A stretch of DNA of 35,930 nt from Pseudomonadota bacterium. Its GTDB lineage: Bacteria; Pseudomonadota; Gammaproteobacteria; Pseudomonadales; Azotimanducaceae. Positions 9,101-17,593 of the stretch are shown here, one piece after another (position 1 is the stretch's first letter; each line of letters starts with the position of its first letter). Below the pieces are notes generated by a model. The model was not told the origin of the DNA, did no database searches, and was given only the letters and a program-made list of their open reading frames with translations. The DNA is taken from contig JAQBUI010000043.1 of assembly GCA_027624035.1 (NCBI GenBank), positions 1-35,930 on the forward strand, given 5' to 3'. Made by a program: the position numbers and the translations under genes.

Positions 9101-10435
9101 GAGACAGGCAGTACTGGCGTACCCGAAGGTACCGTTTGCGTTCCACATCGCACGGACGGCTTGATCATTTTCAGTCTTGACGAAGTTCGGAATGGTTGTA
9201 CCGAATCCGCGCTCGGCGGCCAGCATGCCGATCGCCGCCCAGCCCGAGGAGGAATTGTCTGCATGTCCTGGGCCGAAGGTATAGTTCCAGCTTCCGCGCT
9301 GGGGAAAAGCAAAGTTTGCGTCCATCTGACCGAAAGCATAACCATCCGCCATGTCCTGGACGATATCCGCATAGGTTCTGCCCCTGACATCAGCCGGCCC
9401 CGTCTGTGCCATCGCGCCCGGCGTTCCCGACGCGACAATCGCATCCATTATTGGCCCGTTCTGATAGATCTCGTAGGCCCGGCCGCTCACGGTTATTCCA
9501 ATACCGTTACCGTTGGTATCGGGGTCGCCTGTATTCTTCTGTGAAATCTGAACCGGCTGCAGTTTGGTAAAAAGGTAATCCATGGCCCCGCTGACAGTTT
9601 GTACATAGGGATTACTACTGCTCCTTGGAAGCAGCACTCCGTCGACTTCATCTGCCGCGACGTGCCCATGGGCAAAGAATGCGTTCAGGGCAGTGGCATT
9701 CGCAGTAGGTAAACTGCCATAGGCACCCGCAGTCAAAATCTGACCACTATCCTGCTGCGCCTTGTGCAGGGCCCAGAGCCCCTCGTCGATGGCAATGTTG
9801 ATTCGGGTATCGAGACTGGCGTTTCGAATTGTGACCGGGTAGTTCGCTGACGAGCACTCATTGGCTGAATTACAGACAGTCAGCTTCGCCGTGAAGGGTG
9901 AACCTGCAGTCCCGTTGTAGATGTGGGTAGCTTCAAGCACCCTGGGGTTGGTTACGTTCTGGAAACCGGTCGATGTGCCGTCGCCGAAATCCCAATTGTA
10001 TGTGTGTGCCGTGTACGACAGTGAACCGCTTGCCGCCTCGTTCCAGGCATTGGCGTTTGAAACATCGACCGACGCAGTGGAGTTGGCCGCACAGAGATTC
10101 GTTTCAACACAGCCACCACCCGTACGGTCGACGATGCAGAGTCTGAGTGCGTCACCGCCCGCCGTCACTGTTATGGCCGCCCACAGATAATTAGAAGACG
10201 TACCTGGCTTCGAGTATCGGCCGACATTTGCCTGCAGGTTGCTCCCATCCCAGGCTGCCAATAGTGCCGCATCAGACGTTGTGCTGATTGAAATGGGCGG
10301 GTCGCACTGACAGTGTGCATGGTTGACATTCACGCCACCGACGTTGACGCCATTCAGCTGAAAACTCTGGACGTCAGTGCCACAAGTCGATAACGACTCC
10401 ATCCTGATGGAATCGATGGTCGCAAAATCCTGCAC
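6200..10435 (-). CDS. Giant PKD/HYR-repeat protein, main open frame
   Basis: A 1411-residue extracellular-type protein. In order it holds a small N-terminal region; a PKD-like domain (YNWDFGDGTS, near residue 150); a helical, Trp/Gly-rich region (about 210-560) that looks like an alpha/alpha toroid; two more PKD domains (YAWDFDGDGTIDL and YEWDMDDSDGL); and a long run of HYR-type repeats with paired cysteines (about 810-1340). It ends in a Gly/Lys/Asn-rich hydrophilic tail. PKD and HYR domains serve adhesion and protein-protein contact at surfaces. The frame as given starts at GTG 10435 without a signal peptide. An in-frame signal-peptide segment lies just upstream behind a single TAG at 10487-10489, so the gene is probably interrupted. 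Three of the HYR units are near-identical at DNA level. Confidence 0.85.
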   Translation of the reverse strand: MQDFATIDSIRMESLSTCGTDVQSFQLNGVNVGGVNVNHAHCQCDPPISISTTSDAALLAAWDGSNLQANVGRYSKPGTSSNYLWAAITVTAGGDALRLCIVDRTGGGCVETNLCAANSTASVDVSNANAWNEAASGSLSYTAHTYNWDFGDGTSTGFQNVTNPRVLEATHIYNGTAGSPFTAKLTVCNSANECSSANYPVTIRNASLDTRINIAIDEGLWALHKAQQDSGQILTAGAYGSLPTANATALNAFFAHGHVAADEVDGVLLPRSSSNPYVQTVSGAMDYLFTKLQPVQISQKNTGDPDTNGNGIGITVSGRAYEIYQNGPIMDAIVASGTPGAMAQTGPADVRGRTYADIVQDMADGYAFGQMDANFAFPQRGSWNYTFGPGHADNSSSGWAAIGMLAAERGFGTTIPNFVKTENDQAVRAMWNANGTFGYASTACLWGCAGTTPHGMLQWNLDGRSSTDPHWLTSQNWISQNWGAGPTEANNNTVTGYTYSMYAVTKVLRLADPAVNTIGGNFDWYRDPVKGMAKTVVDRQLADGTWGTLGFTDIRGLATGWHTLMLAPALFEAGPKAVAAASPISVAINQVVTFDHSDSYHLDPSKTITQYAWDFDGDGTIDLTTGDANERPMFSYNPALNEVPKTYSALLTVSDGSLSNSATVDIVVDTGNVPPVAVITGSATGGVGRPVTLSGAESFDPNAGPPLDDQIVSYEWDMDDSDGLTQFVDLGAIASAVFSAPGDRQVVLRVTDSFGLQSVAFHAIHVPENAPPVALCRDVTVDADENGLGDADVDNGSSDADGDALTLTQNPAGPYGLGSTVVTLNVSDGQGTGSCTATVTVVDTVPPSLAGLEDQLLEATSAAGAEATFEVLATDIIDGQLAVSCSAGSGETFAMGATVVECTASDGSGNTASGSFIITVQDTIAPVLAELADQTLEAVSAAGASTTFAVTASDFNGDATGTVDPAPAVVCSATSGDTFAMGDTTVDCTATDASGNASSGSFTITVQDTIAPVLAGLANQTLEAVSAAGASATFAVTASDFNGDATGTVDPAPAVVCSATSGDTFAMGDTMVDCTATDASGNASSRSFTITVQDTIAPVLAGLADQTLEAVSSAGAPATFAVTASDFNADTTGTVDPAPAVVCSSASGDTFALGDTTVGCTATDAAGNTSIGSFTITVQDTIAPALSVPADITQEATAVLSGVNIGTATATDVVGPVTVTSDAPASYPLGATTVTWIAEDAYGNSTSAVQLMTVVDTTSPLILMDVPDVMDIPSSGEPVTLTATATDIFGASASINAVFCESLKAGKSGKNGTPLCNIVVEGAAVTITSESVSKNTAVTWNVTAIDGNGNTSTQTYGTVVSGKDTKEACNQGKGNGAEGCDPGNSNQGDPDNSRDEQGADTSKTSSKGKGK
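6892..7665 (-). repeat. Three 258-bp tandem repeats encoding HYR units
   Basis: The same landmark, the strand encoding DTIAPVLA, recurs near 7665, 7407, 7149 and 6891, exactly 258 bp (86 codons) apart. The three units between these points are near-identical. The fourth, downstream, has diverged beyond its first residues. The unit length keeps the frame, so gain or loss of units would not disrupt the protein. Confidence 0.9.
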
Positions 10436-10486
10436 CCCATTGGCATCAGGAAGCTGGCCGATCTCTGCACCTTTGAGGCGGGTAGC

Positions 10487-10675
10487 CTACCCGGAGATGA
10501 CGTCGTGTGGAATCGAAGGCGCGATGGCTACCCATGGCACGGTCGCAACAATGGGCGCATCCGCGTGGGCCTGGCTCACAAAGCCCGGGGCAATCCCGGT
10601 GCCTGCCAACACTATTGTGCATAACATCAAGAACGCTGACATCCCACGCGCGCGGATGATATTGACTAATACCAT
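10487..10675 (-). pseudogene. Signal-peptide segment of the PKD/HYR gene, cut off by TAG
   Basis: ATG at 10675 has a strong Shine-Dalgarno (GGAGG, about six bases upstream). It encodes a classical Sec signal peptide: positive n-region (NIIRARG), hydrophobic core (FLMLCTIVLAGTG) and an AHA cleavage site before DAPIV. After 62 codons the frame meets TAG (10487-10489). It then continues in the same frame (ATRLKGAEIGQLPDANG) directly into the 1411-residue body, with no other stop. The simplest reading is one gene of about 1490 codons carrying a nonsense codon. TAG ends other genes here (the TPR protein, ynbE, the serine hydrolase), so it is an ordinary stop in this genome. Low-level readthrough or a sequencing error cannot be excluded. 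Confidence 0.75.
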
Positions 10676-11034
10676 GGGACCCTCCAAGGGACCTGCACGG
10701 GTTGTGCAGACGGGGAAGATTAGAGTTCTTGTGTAACAGAAAGTAAACAAAATTTTTTTCTGGAACGGGTTGGCTTCTCCGCAATGGAGGGGTCGGAAAG
10801 AAGGTCCCTCCACGCGCAATGTCGAGCCAGTCTACTCAATGTTTGGCTACTTTACCGGGGGTGAACAGCTGCCAACAGATCCATTCTGCCGTGTGCGCTG
10901 CCGTCGTTGAAGCGCACTCTGTTGGCCAGCGCTGCGCAGCGCAGCGCAGTGGAAGGAACTGGAGCTTCAAGGATTGCCCGTAACTATGGTTGGCGAACTA
11001 TGCCTGGAATGTCGCGAAAGGCTGGCTACGGGTC
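10676..11034. other. Intergenic region with two GC-rich palindromes
   Basis: About 360 bases between ydbL and the PKD/HYR gene. Two hairpin-forming sequences follow ydbL: a perfect 14-bp palindrome GCGCTGCGCAGCGC at 10929-10942, and GTGCGCT/AGCGCAC arms with an 11-base loop at 10893-10917. Neither has a T-run on the ydbL strand, so an intrinsic terminator is only possible. The proximal part must hold the promoter and the Shine-Dalgarno of the PKD/HYR gene; I could not pick a convincing -35/-10 pair. Confidence 0.45.
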
Positions 11035-11328
11035 TCAATCACCCGGTTTCGATATAGCCTTGCTCGGAACCATCCGTTTGATGTAACTCTCCCGGCCCAC
11101 CTGTTCGATCGTGATCCCATGGCGTTCAGCAATCCCTGCGTAGGCGGCGCGCCGCTTGCGGTTCACGTCGGCGGCCAGGGCCTGGTTCTCGCTCGAGGCT
11201 GTTGGCACCGCCTGGACAAACCCATCGGGCGTTTCGATGATCTGGCCCGTGGCCCTTGCATCGTCGAGCGGACTAGCCAGCACCATGAGCGGCAATAACA
11301 CAACCATCAGCAATACATACAGTTTCAT
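11035..11328 (-). CDS. ydbL: YdbL family protein (DUF1318)
   Basis: A 97-residue secreted protein with an N-terminal signal peptide (residues 1-19) followed by the DUF1318 pattern: SPLDDARATGQIIETPDGFVQ, a central NRKRRAAYAGIAERHG helix and the ending QVGRESYIKRM. It is the third gene of the ydbH-ynbE-ydbL set known from E. coli, where YdbL is periplasmic and modulates the YdbH-YnbE lipid bridge. AGGAGG lies just upstream of the ATG and directly after the ynbE stop, so the two genes are nine bases apart and translated from one transcript. Confidence 0.93.
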   Translation of the reverse strand: MKLYVLLMVVLLPLMVLASPLDDARATGQIIETPDGFVQAVPTASSENQALAADVNRKRRAAYAGIAERHGITIEQVGRESYIKRMVPSKAISKPGD

Positions 11329-11337
11329 TACAGCCTC

Positions 11338-11517
11338 CTAAAAAATATCGCTGTTCTCTTCGAACAGCTCGTTCAGGTCCCGGTCGACCTTGATCCGGAT
11401 TTCATGCTCGATCTTCACATTCAGATTGATCACGATGGGATCCTTGGGCGCTTCGACCTGGATCGTTGGGGTGCATCCACTCACCGCCAGTATCAATACC
11501 AGACTCAACCATTTCAT
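11338..11517 (-). CDS. ynbE: YnbE family lipoprotein
   Basis: A 59-residue lipoprotein. The first 14 residues form a lipoprotein signal peptide ending in the lipobox VSGC, with Cys15 as the acylated residue. The mature part reads TPTIQVEAPKDPIVINLN, then VKIEHEIRIKVDRDL and a short acidic tail ending in DIF. This matches E. coli YnbE closely, including APKEPI and NMNVKIEHEI. YnbE is an outer-membrane lipoprotein that stacks onto the C-terminus of YdbH to complete a phospholipid bridge between the membranes. The start codon overlaps the ydbH stop by four bases (ATGA), and the TAG stop sits against the ydbL ribosome-binding site. Confidence 0.95.
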   Translation of the reverse strand: MKWLSLVLILAVSGCTPTIQVEAPKDPIVINLNVKIEHEIRIKVDRDLNELFEENSDIF

Positions 11518-14231
11518 TTTCTGTTTCCCTGTTTTCGCCGGATCTCGTCGGTAATGGTGTCACCGATACGCAGACTCTCCAGCAATGTGGCGATGTTTTC
11601 CTGCAACGTGAGGTTCAGGTGAACCTCACGCCCATTCTGGAACCCGGGGTTGCGCCCCTTGAGGGCGATATCGGTGTTCATCAGGCCCGACTCATCGTAC
11701 GTCAGCCCGGCGCTCAGCCCATGGTAATGAAAGTCGGACAAAGCCGCTATCAGCATCTTCATTTCACTGTTGGCCGCCACCCCGGCGGCAACGCCATCGT
11801 CTGGTTGATATCGGATGGACCCACCCTGTACCGCATGCAGGGTACCTGCTTTGATGCTGACTGTATCCCCACGTACCTGAATTGGAACTGAACCGGCGAG
11901 CACCCCGGTGCCGGTGACCGTCTCCTGTTGAAGCGCAAGGACGTACTCGAGTTGAATGTCGCTGAGCGCCAATTGCATGTGTCCATCACCAGCCGGTACG
12001 GCATAGCGGAAATCCTGGCTTTGCGCATCGCCACCGAAAATGCGAGCGGCAAACTCGTGGCCGCGCAGTTCCATAGTCCCGGCATTGGTATCCAACTGAA
12101 GGTCAAACGTGGCGCGGATGCGTTCAATGGGAATGCCGACGTCGATGCGATCGACTTCCAGTGTTGAAGCCGGAGCGATGAGAGCCGGCCAGCCGGCCCC
12201 ATCAACCGCCAGGTTGGCGCCATCAATGACATAGCCGTCCCAGGTCATGCCGACATTGGTCGCCTGAAGACGCCCGCTGAGGTCGAACTGTTCCGGTGCC
12301 CAGGCAACACTGGCGTTGCCCGACACCGTGCCGCGAGTGAACTCCGCACCATCGGGAATGTATTCGGGAATCAGCGGCGGCAGTTCTTTGAGTGCCAGGG
12401 TGCCGCTGGCGGCCACAGAACCGATCCGGGTTTCGATATCGTAATGCGCCTGAAGCCAGATGCCAGGGACCCCAAGGATCGTTGTATTATCCATTGACGC
12501 GCGCAACCTTCCCTCACGAACTTCTACCGTACCCATTGTGGCCGCGATGACGTCAGGGCCATCCCGAAGGTCGAGCGCGATGCTGCCATCGGCGGCAACT
12601 TCGGTGAAGGCAAGACGCCTGAGCGGCGCGATCGGGATACCCGTCACACTCGCCCGGGCATCAAGCTGACCATCTCCCAGTGAGAATGCATCGATTGACG
12701 CGCTCATCCCGGCCTGTAGCTCGAAGCTGAGATCAAGATGATCCCGGGTCCAACTCGCGATGCCACTCGCCTTGGCGTGACCGTTTTCAAAGGTCACGTG
12801 GCTGACCTCCAGGTCACCCATCAGATGTTCGAGTTGCGCCATTGGCACGCTGACGTCCGCGTCCAGGCTGCCGGCCGCGGAGCTGACCTGATGATTCAGC
12901 CGCAGTCGTACGACGTCTATGCCCAAGATGCTGGCGGTATCCGTGGACGCCTCGACCCGACCGTCCACAAACGAGACAGCGCCGGCGATTGATCCGAGGA
13001 TCATGTCGTCTTCATGCAGGCGAACGTTGAACCGGGCGGCGGCAGTCCCTGCGGTGGGCGGCCCCGTCAGGTCATAGCTCAGGTGGAGCCCCGTCAGATT
13101 GGCATCGATCAGCATGCCGGAATCTTCGAGCGCCCCGTTCAGGGTCACGTTGACCAACCCGCAGCGCAGCTGGTTGTACAGTTCGTTGTTATTGGTGACG
13201 CTGGTTCGGCCGAGGTCGCACTGGCTGCCAGCGTCGATGAGCAGTTGGGCAGCCTCAATGCCCGGTGCGGTGATGTTAATCGCCAGTGGCGCGTTGCTCG
13301 CCAATCTCGGTCCGGTGTCGGTAAAGCTCACAGAGGCGTTGATCGTATGGCCGCTTTCGATGCCGATGCCATCGACCCTGGCGGACCATCGCTGGCTCGA
13401 TTCGACATCGATGTGGCCGCGCAGGGCGGCGAGGGCAGCCTCCGGCTCAAGGGGCGTGTCGAGGGGGAAATCCAGTTCGAATCCCATTGCGGCGACCCTG
13501 AAGTCAACTGCAGCGGCGATGGGCGACTCGATTTGTACCGGAAGAGAATCCGAGATGACTAAAGCTTCGCCTCGCAGTCGGACCGCCTCGGTACCTGCGA
13601 TCAACGTCACGTTGCCGATGCCAGCCGGGTTCCCGCGCAACGTTCCAGACAGGTCGATCGCACTGTCATTGATGGTAAAGCTGAGAAATGTCTGTCGGGG
13701 TTGGAGGAGGCTGATGGCGCCTGAGCCGCCACGCCAGTGAAGCTGACCGTCGAAACAGGACGGCAGGCATACGCTGAAATGCCGGATGTCACCGGCGGCA
13801 GGCAGCCATTTCAGGAGGCCCAGCAGTTCGCGGGGTGTTTGTGGTGCTTCGTCGGGTACTTTGCCGGGTAAGTTGTCCCCATTTCCTGTCCGGTACTGCA
13901 GGTCCACGTCGGCAATACTGATCTCATAGCGCCAGCCGGACCGGGGCAGAACCCTGATGTCGCTGAGCGCCAGAGAGATGGCGGCGGAACTCACCGTGAG
14001 CTTCTCGACTCTGATGGGCAGTCGAAGGGCAGGGCTGAACTGCAGCTCGTCCAGTTGCCATCCGGCCGTTCGCAGGTTGGCCTCGAGCGCTGCCCTTAAC
14101 CAGGTTGTGCCAAACTGATGGTACGCGGCCAGGCCAGCGGCGTTCAGCAGCAGAACAACGAGCAGAAATCGAATGGCAATCGTGAGGATGAGTCGCAAGG
14201 TTCGGTGGCGGCAGAGGTAAAGTGACAGCAT
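11514..14231 (-). CDS. ydbH: YdbH family AsmA-like phospholipid transport protein
   Basis: A 905-residue protein anchored by one N-terminal transmembrane helix (about residues 14-36, LILTIAIRFLLVVLLLNAAG). The long periplasmic part is beta-rich, with the repeating hydrophobic alternation of AsmA-like bridge proteins and a C-terminal domain (GGSIRYQPDDG, then FHYHGLSAGLTYDESGLM and IALKGRNPGFQNGREVHLNL) typical of YdbH. In E. coli, YdbH, TamB and YhdP move glycerophospholipids toward the outer membrane, and YdbH works with YnbE and YdbL. The same three genes lie here in the same order with overlaps, which supports the call. The start has only a weak ribosome-binding site. It is divergent from the UnbV-type lipoprotein gene. 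Confidence 0.93.
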   Translation of the reverse strand: MLSLYLCRHRTLRLILTIAIRFLLVVLLLNAAGLAAYHQFGTTWLRAALEANLRTAGWQLDELQFSPALRLPIRVEKLTVSSAAISLALSDIRVLPRSGWRYEISIADVDLQYRTGNGDNLPGKVPDEAPQTPRELLGLLKWLPAAGDIRHFSVCLPSCFDGQLHWRGGSGAISLLQPRQTFLSFTINDSAIDLSGTLRGNPAGIGNVTLIAGTEAVRLRGEALVISDSLPVQIESPIAAAVDFRVAAMGFELDFPLDTPLEPEAALAALRGHIDVESSQRWSARVDGIGIESGHTINASVSFTDTGPRLASNAPLAINITAPGIEAAQLLIDAGSQCDLGRTSVTNNNELYNQLRCGLVNVTLNGALEDSGMLIDANLTGLHLSYDLTGPPTAGTAAARFNVRLHEDDMILGSIAGAVSFVDGRVEASTDTASILGIDVVRLRLNHQVSSAAGSLDADVSVPMAQLEHLMGDLEVSHVTFENGHAKASGIASWTRDHLDLSFELQAGMSASIDAFSLGDGQLDARASVTGIPIAPLRRLAFTEVAADGSIALDLRDGPDVIAATMGTVEVREGRLRASMDNTTILGVPGIWLQAHYDIETRIGSVAASGTLALKELPPLIPEYIPDGAEFTRGTVSGNASVAWAPEQFDLSGRLQATNVGMTWDGYVIDGANLAVDGAGWPALIAPASTLEVDRIDVGIPIERIRATFDLQLDTNAGTMELRGHEFAARIFGGDAQSQDFRYAVPAGDGHMQLALSDIQLEYVLALQQETVTGTGVLAGSVPIQVRGDTVSIKAGTLHAVQGGSIRYQPDDGVAAGVAANSEMKMLIAALSDFHYHGLSAGLTYDESGLMNTDIALKGRNPGFQNGREVHLNLTLQENIATLLESLRIGDTITDEIRRKQGNRK

Positions 14232-14315
14232 AAATCATCGGCTTCAATGCTGGGCAGGAGATTTGCCCCGAACGGGCTCAAATGCGAAAGTGGGCCGCCG
14301 TTTCGTTCCGGTTGA

Positions 14316-14380
14316 ATGTTGCCGTGGAATGTTGCCGTGGAATGTTGCCGTGGAATGTTGTCGTGAAATGTTGTCGTGAA
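14316..14380 (+). repeat. 13-bp tandem repeat, five units
   Basis: Five head-to-tail 13-bp units: three ATGTTGCCGTGGA followed by two ATGTTGTCGTGAA. The array ends 24 bases before the chosen start of the UnbV lipoprotein gene, between two divergent genes. The unit length is not a multiple of three. Confidence 0.95.
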
Positions 14381-14404
14381 ATAAAGAAGCGAAGAAACGA
14401 AGAG

Positions 14405-16189
14405 ATGTTGAATTCAGTGAAGACGAACAGGGCAGAAGACTGCCGGCAGCGGTCACGACCCTTGTGGGTCACCATCGTTGCGATCGCCTGTCTGGGACTT
14501 GTGGCGTGTGACCGGCCCGCACCGGTAAATGAAAGCGCTGCGGTGGGTGGCGCGGGAGATTCATCGGAGCCGGTCTGGTTTGTCGAGCAGGCGGCAGCGC
14601 GGGGCATCAGGTTCCAGCATCAGTCGAGCGGCAAGGGCGCCGATGGGCCACTCATGTTTCCCGACATCGTAGGGGGCGGCGTCACCCTTGCTGATATTGA
14701 CGGCGACGGTGATCTCGATGCCTATCTGGTGCAGAGCGGCGTCCTTGACGAAACAGCCAGGGCCGATGCACCGGCGAATCAGCTGTATTTCAATCGCGGA
14801 GACGGCACCTTCGAACTGGCCGCCGCCCCCGGCCCGGCGGCAGACAGGGGCTACGGGATGAGTGCCGCGGCGGGCGACTATGACAACGATGGTGATGTCG
14901 ACCTGTATGTGACCAATCTCGGGCCCAACCGGTTGCTGCGCAACAACGGACAGGGGCAGTTCGAGGAGGTCAGTGCGGTTGCCGGGGTCGATCATGACGG
15001 GTTCGGTACCGCCGCAGCTTTTGTAGACCTTGACCGGGATGGCGACCTGGATCTGTTTCTGGTGAACTATGTGGACTGGGACCCTTCGATTGAAAAAGAC
15101 TGTTTCATGGGGGGCGTACGCACCTACTGTCTGCCGACCAACTATGCATCACCCGGTATGGATGTCCTGTATCGCAACAACGGGGATGGCTCGTTCACGG
15201 ACATCACCAGGCAGGCTGGTATCGATCTCGCCTATGGTCGTCATGCCGCACAGTTTCGGGCCTCACGGCCTGGCCTTGGGATCGTTTCCGCTGATTTCAA
15301 TCAGGATGGACTGCTCGACATCTTCGTCGCCAATGACCTGATGGTGGATCAACTCTGGATCAATCAGGGTGACCTGCGGTTCGAAGATCAGGCCAACCTC
15401 TGGGGCTGCGATCTTGATGAGCATGGCATCGCCAAGGGTGGCATGGGCGTCGGTGCCGGTGATATCGATGGCGATGCGGACATGGATCTGCTGGTGGTGA
15501 ACGCCATGTCGCAGACCGATTCCTTCTATCGGAACGAGGGGCACTACTTCACAGACATCACCAGCATGATCGGCCTTGGCACCCTCTCCCGGCGCTATAC
15601 CCGGTTTGGGGTCGCGTTGCAGGACTTTGATAACGACGGCCTGCTGGATCTTTATCATGCCAATGGTGCCATCGCCACCTTCGAACCCAGGGGCGATGAT
15701 CCCTATGCAGAGCCGAATGTCCTGTATCGCCTGACGTCAGAAGGGCGCTTTGAGGTCGTGGGCAGTAGCGGCGGCACCGCAACGTCACTGCTGCACACCA
15801 GCAGGGGGCTTGCCTGGGGGGATGTCGACAATGACGGCGGTCTGGATCTGTTGATCGTCAACCGTGACGCCGCGCCCTACCTGCTCATGAACCGGGTTCC
15901 GGCGCGGGGTGGCTGGATTCGATTCGATGTCGTGAATCGCCATGGACGAAGTGATCATGGCGCGGTGGTATCCCTGGTGGCGGGCAACAGCACATTGCAC
16001 CGGTCGGTTCAGGTGGCTGCAAGCTACCTCGCGTCCAACGACCCCCGGGTTCATTTCGGACTGGGCGAAAGCAGGCAAGCCTTGGAGGTCCGGGTGGCGT
16101 GGGTATCGGGCAGGGTGGAGTGGTTTGGCCGGTTCGATGCCGGCCAGACCGTGGTGCTCAATGAAGGCACCGGAAAGTCGTCGCCATGA
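14405..16189 (+). CDS. FG-GAP/VCBS repeat lipoprotein with C-terminal ASPIC/UnbV domain
   Basis: The start at 14405 is chosen because it gives a lipoprotein signal peptide ending in LGLVAC; an upstream ATG at 14282 would add 41 residues encoded by the tandem repeat. The 594-residue product has about seven FG-GAP/VCBS units, each with a calcium-binding DxDxDGxxD-type loop: DIDGDGDLDAYL, DYDNDGDVDLYV, DLDRDGDLDLFL, DFNQDGLLDIFV, DIDGDADMDLLV, DFDNDGLLDLYH and DVDNDGGLDLLI. These form a seven-bladed propeller. The last 90 residues fit ASPIC/UnbV (VQVAASYLASNDPRVHFGLG). It is a predicted envelope-anchored protein of the CRTAC1 type with no known substrate. It overlaps the following TPR gene by four bases. 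Confidence 0.92.
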   Translation: MLNSVKTNRAEDCRQRSRPLWVTIVAIACLGLVACDRPAPVNESAAVGGAGDSSEPVWFVEQAAARGIRFQHQSSGKGADGPLMFPDIVGGGVTLADIDGDGDLDAYLVQSGVLDETARADAPANQLYFNRGDGTFELAAAPGPAADRGYGMSAAAGDYDNDGDVDLYVTNLGPNRLLRNNGQGQFEEVSAVAGVDHDGFGTAAAFVDLDRDGDLDLFLVNYVDWDPSIEKDCFMGGVRTYCLPTNYASPGMDVLYRNNGDGSFTDITRQAGIDLAYGRHAAQFRASRPGLGIVSADFNQDGLLDIFVANDLMVDQLWINQGDLRFEDQANLWGCDLDEHGIAKGGMGVGAGDIDGDADMDLLVVNAMSQTDSFYRNEGHYFTDITSMIGLGTLSRRYTRFGVALQDFDNDGLLDLYHANGAIATFEPRGDDPYAEPNVLYRLTSEGRFEVVGSSGGTATSLLHTSRGLAWGDVDNDGGLDLLIVNRDAAPYLLMNRVPARGGWIRFDVVNRHGRSDHGAVVSLVAGNSTLHRSVQVAASYLASNDPRVHFGLGESRQALEVRVAWVSGRVEWFGRFDAGQTVVLNEGTGKSSP

Positions 16190-17565
16190 GGGCAACCGCA
16201 CGGCTCGCTCTGTTGCTCGCAGTGGTATTCAGCGTCACCAGCTGCAGCGAGCCTATGCCTGCTGCGAGCGTTTCGGCACCCATCGCTGCTGGCTTCGATT
16301 CGGCGGATACCGTGTTGGTCGATTACCTCCGGAAATTGTATGAGGCCACCACAGCCGATCCGGAATCCGGACTGGCACGCGGTACCCTGGGGATCGCCTA
16401 CGACATCAACGGACTCACGGACGCGGCCCGCCTCACTTACGATCAGGCGCGAGTCCTCGATACAACCGATGTTCGCTGGCCATACTATCTTGCGCTGTTG
16501 CATGCCAGTCGCGGCGAGCATGCCGTTGCGCTGCGGATGATCGACACGGCGCTTCTCCTCGCGCCCGACTACGTCCCGGCGCTGCTGTGGCGTGGCACGC
16601 TGCTGCTGGACATGGGGCAGACGAGCAATGCGGTCTCGGCATTTGAAACGGCCCGGTCACAAGGGGCTGGCGCGCCGGCGACGCTTGGGCTTGCTCGTGC
16701 CCGGTTGCGTCTGGGCGAGCATGATGCGGCCGTCCAGCTCCTGGTGCCACTGGCCGAGGAGACCAACCACCCCGCCGTATTTCGGCTGCTGGGCCGTGCT
16801 TACCAGGCCGGGGGGCAGCCTCACAAAGCCGAAGTCCCCTTGATCCGCGGTCGGCGGTCGGAACCGCTCATGTGGTTTGATGCGTTGAAGTTCGAGCAGT
16901 GGGAACATGCGGTCAGTTTCACCAGCCGGCTTGGGTATGCCGAGATCCTGCTGGCACTTCGCCGGACTGATCAGGCCGTTGACGTACTCGAAGCACTGCG
17001 GCCCCGGGACCCGAATCATGAAGTGCTGCTGAATAATCTGAGTTCCGCATACTCCCAGGCGGGTCAGGAAGCACTCGCTGTTGCCACCCTGAAGGAAGGA
17101 ATTGCGGCCCATCCGGATTCGTTTTCGTTTCATCTCAACCTTGCCTATCACCATCGACATGGCGGCGATGACGATCTTGCCCTGGCGCATGCCGAGCGGG
17201 CCCTGGACCTCAGCCCTGACCTTAGCCAGGCCCATGAGCTGATTGGCGAGATCATGCTGGCACGCAACCAGAGCGAACAGGCGACGGACGCGTTTGAGAA
17301 GGCGCATTCGCCCCGCGGCTACTACTACATCGCCATGCTCGCCGGTGCCGCGGAGAACTGGCCCCGTGCCATTGACTACTTTGAACGGTCTGTGGCGCTG
17401 GACCCGGCGAATCCGCTGGCGCAGCTTTATCTGGGCCGCAGCCTCGCGGAGGAGGGGCGCTTCGACGATGCAAGTGCGGCACTTGCGCGCGCCAACGACC
17501 TGGGGGCAAGCCCGGATGCCTTTTTCAGCGCGATCAGCAGGCTATCGAGTCTTCGGGCCAGATAG
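16186..17565 (+). CDS. Tetratricopeptide-repeat lipoprotein
   Basis: A 459-residue protein with a lipoprotein signal (lipobox VTSC, Cys20) and about ten TPR-like helical pairs through the rest. Examples are LARGTLGIAYDINGLTDAARLTYDQA, LLNNLSSAYSQAGQEALAVA, FHLNLAYHHRHGGDDDLALA and PLAQLYLGRSLAEEGRFDDA. TPR arrays bind peptides or partner proteins. The ATGA overlap with the FG-GAP/UnbV gene indicates translational coupling, and CRTAC1-type genes are often found beside TPR genes, so the two lipoproteins probably form a complex in the periplasm. It ends with a TAG stop and converges on the AstE-like gene. Confidence 0.92.
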   Translation: MRATARLALLLAVVFSVTSCSEPMPAASVSAPIAAGFDSADTVLVDYLRKLYEATTADPESGLARGTLGIAYDINGLTDAARLTYDQARVLDTTDVRWPYYLALLHASRGEHAVALRMIDTALLLAPDYVPALLWRGTLLLDMGQTSNAVSAFETARSQGAGAPATLGLARARLRLGEHDAAVQLLVPLAEETNHPAVFRLLGRAYQAGGQPHKAEVPLIRGRRSEPLMWFDALKFEQWEHAVSFTSRLGYAEILLALRRTDQAVDVLEALRPRDPNHEVLLNNLSSAYSQAGQEALAVATLKEGIAAHPDSFSFHLNLAYHHRHGGDDDLALAHAERALDLSPDLSQAHELIGEIMLARNQSEQATDAFEKAHSPRGYYYIAMLAGAAENWPRAIDYFERSVALDPANPLAQLYLGRSLAEEGRFDDASAALARANDLGASPDAFFSAISRLSSLRAR

Positions 17566-17593
17566 CTGACTACTGAGGATGAGATGTCGTCGG

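Noticed and set aside
10700..10860. A c-di-GMP riboswitch in the leader of the PKD/HYR gene
   Set aside because: The leader has a small hairpin and AAGCCAAC, but the conserved GEMM core was not found.
14282..14404. Longer start for the FG-GAP/UnbV gene at 14282
   Set aside because: The extra 41 residues come from the 13-bp tandem repeat and would place the lipoprotein signal inside the protein.
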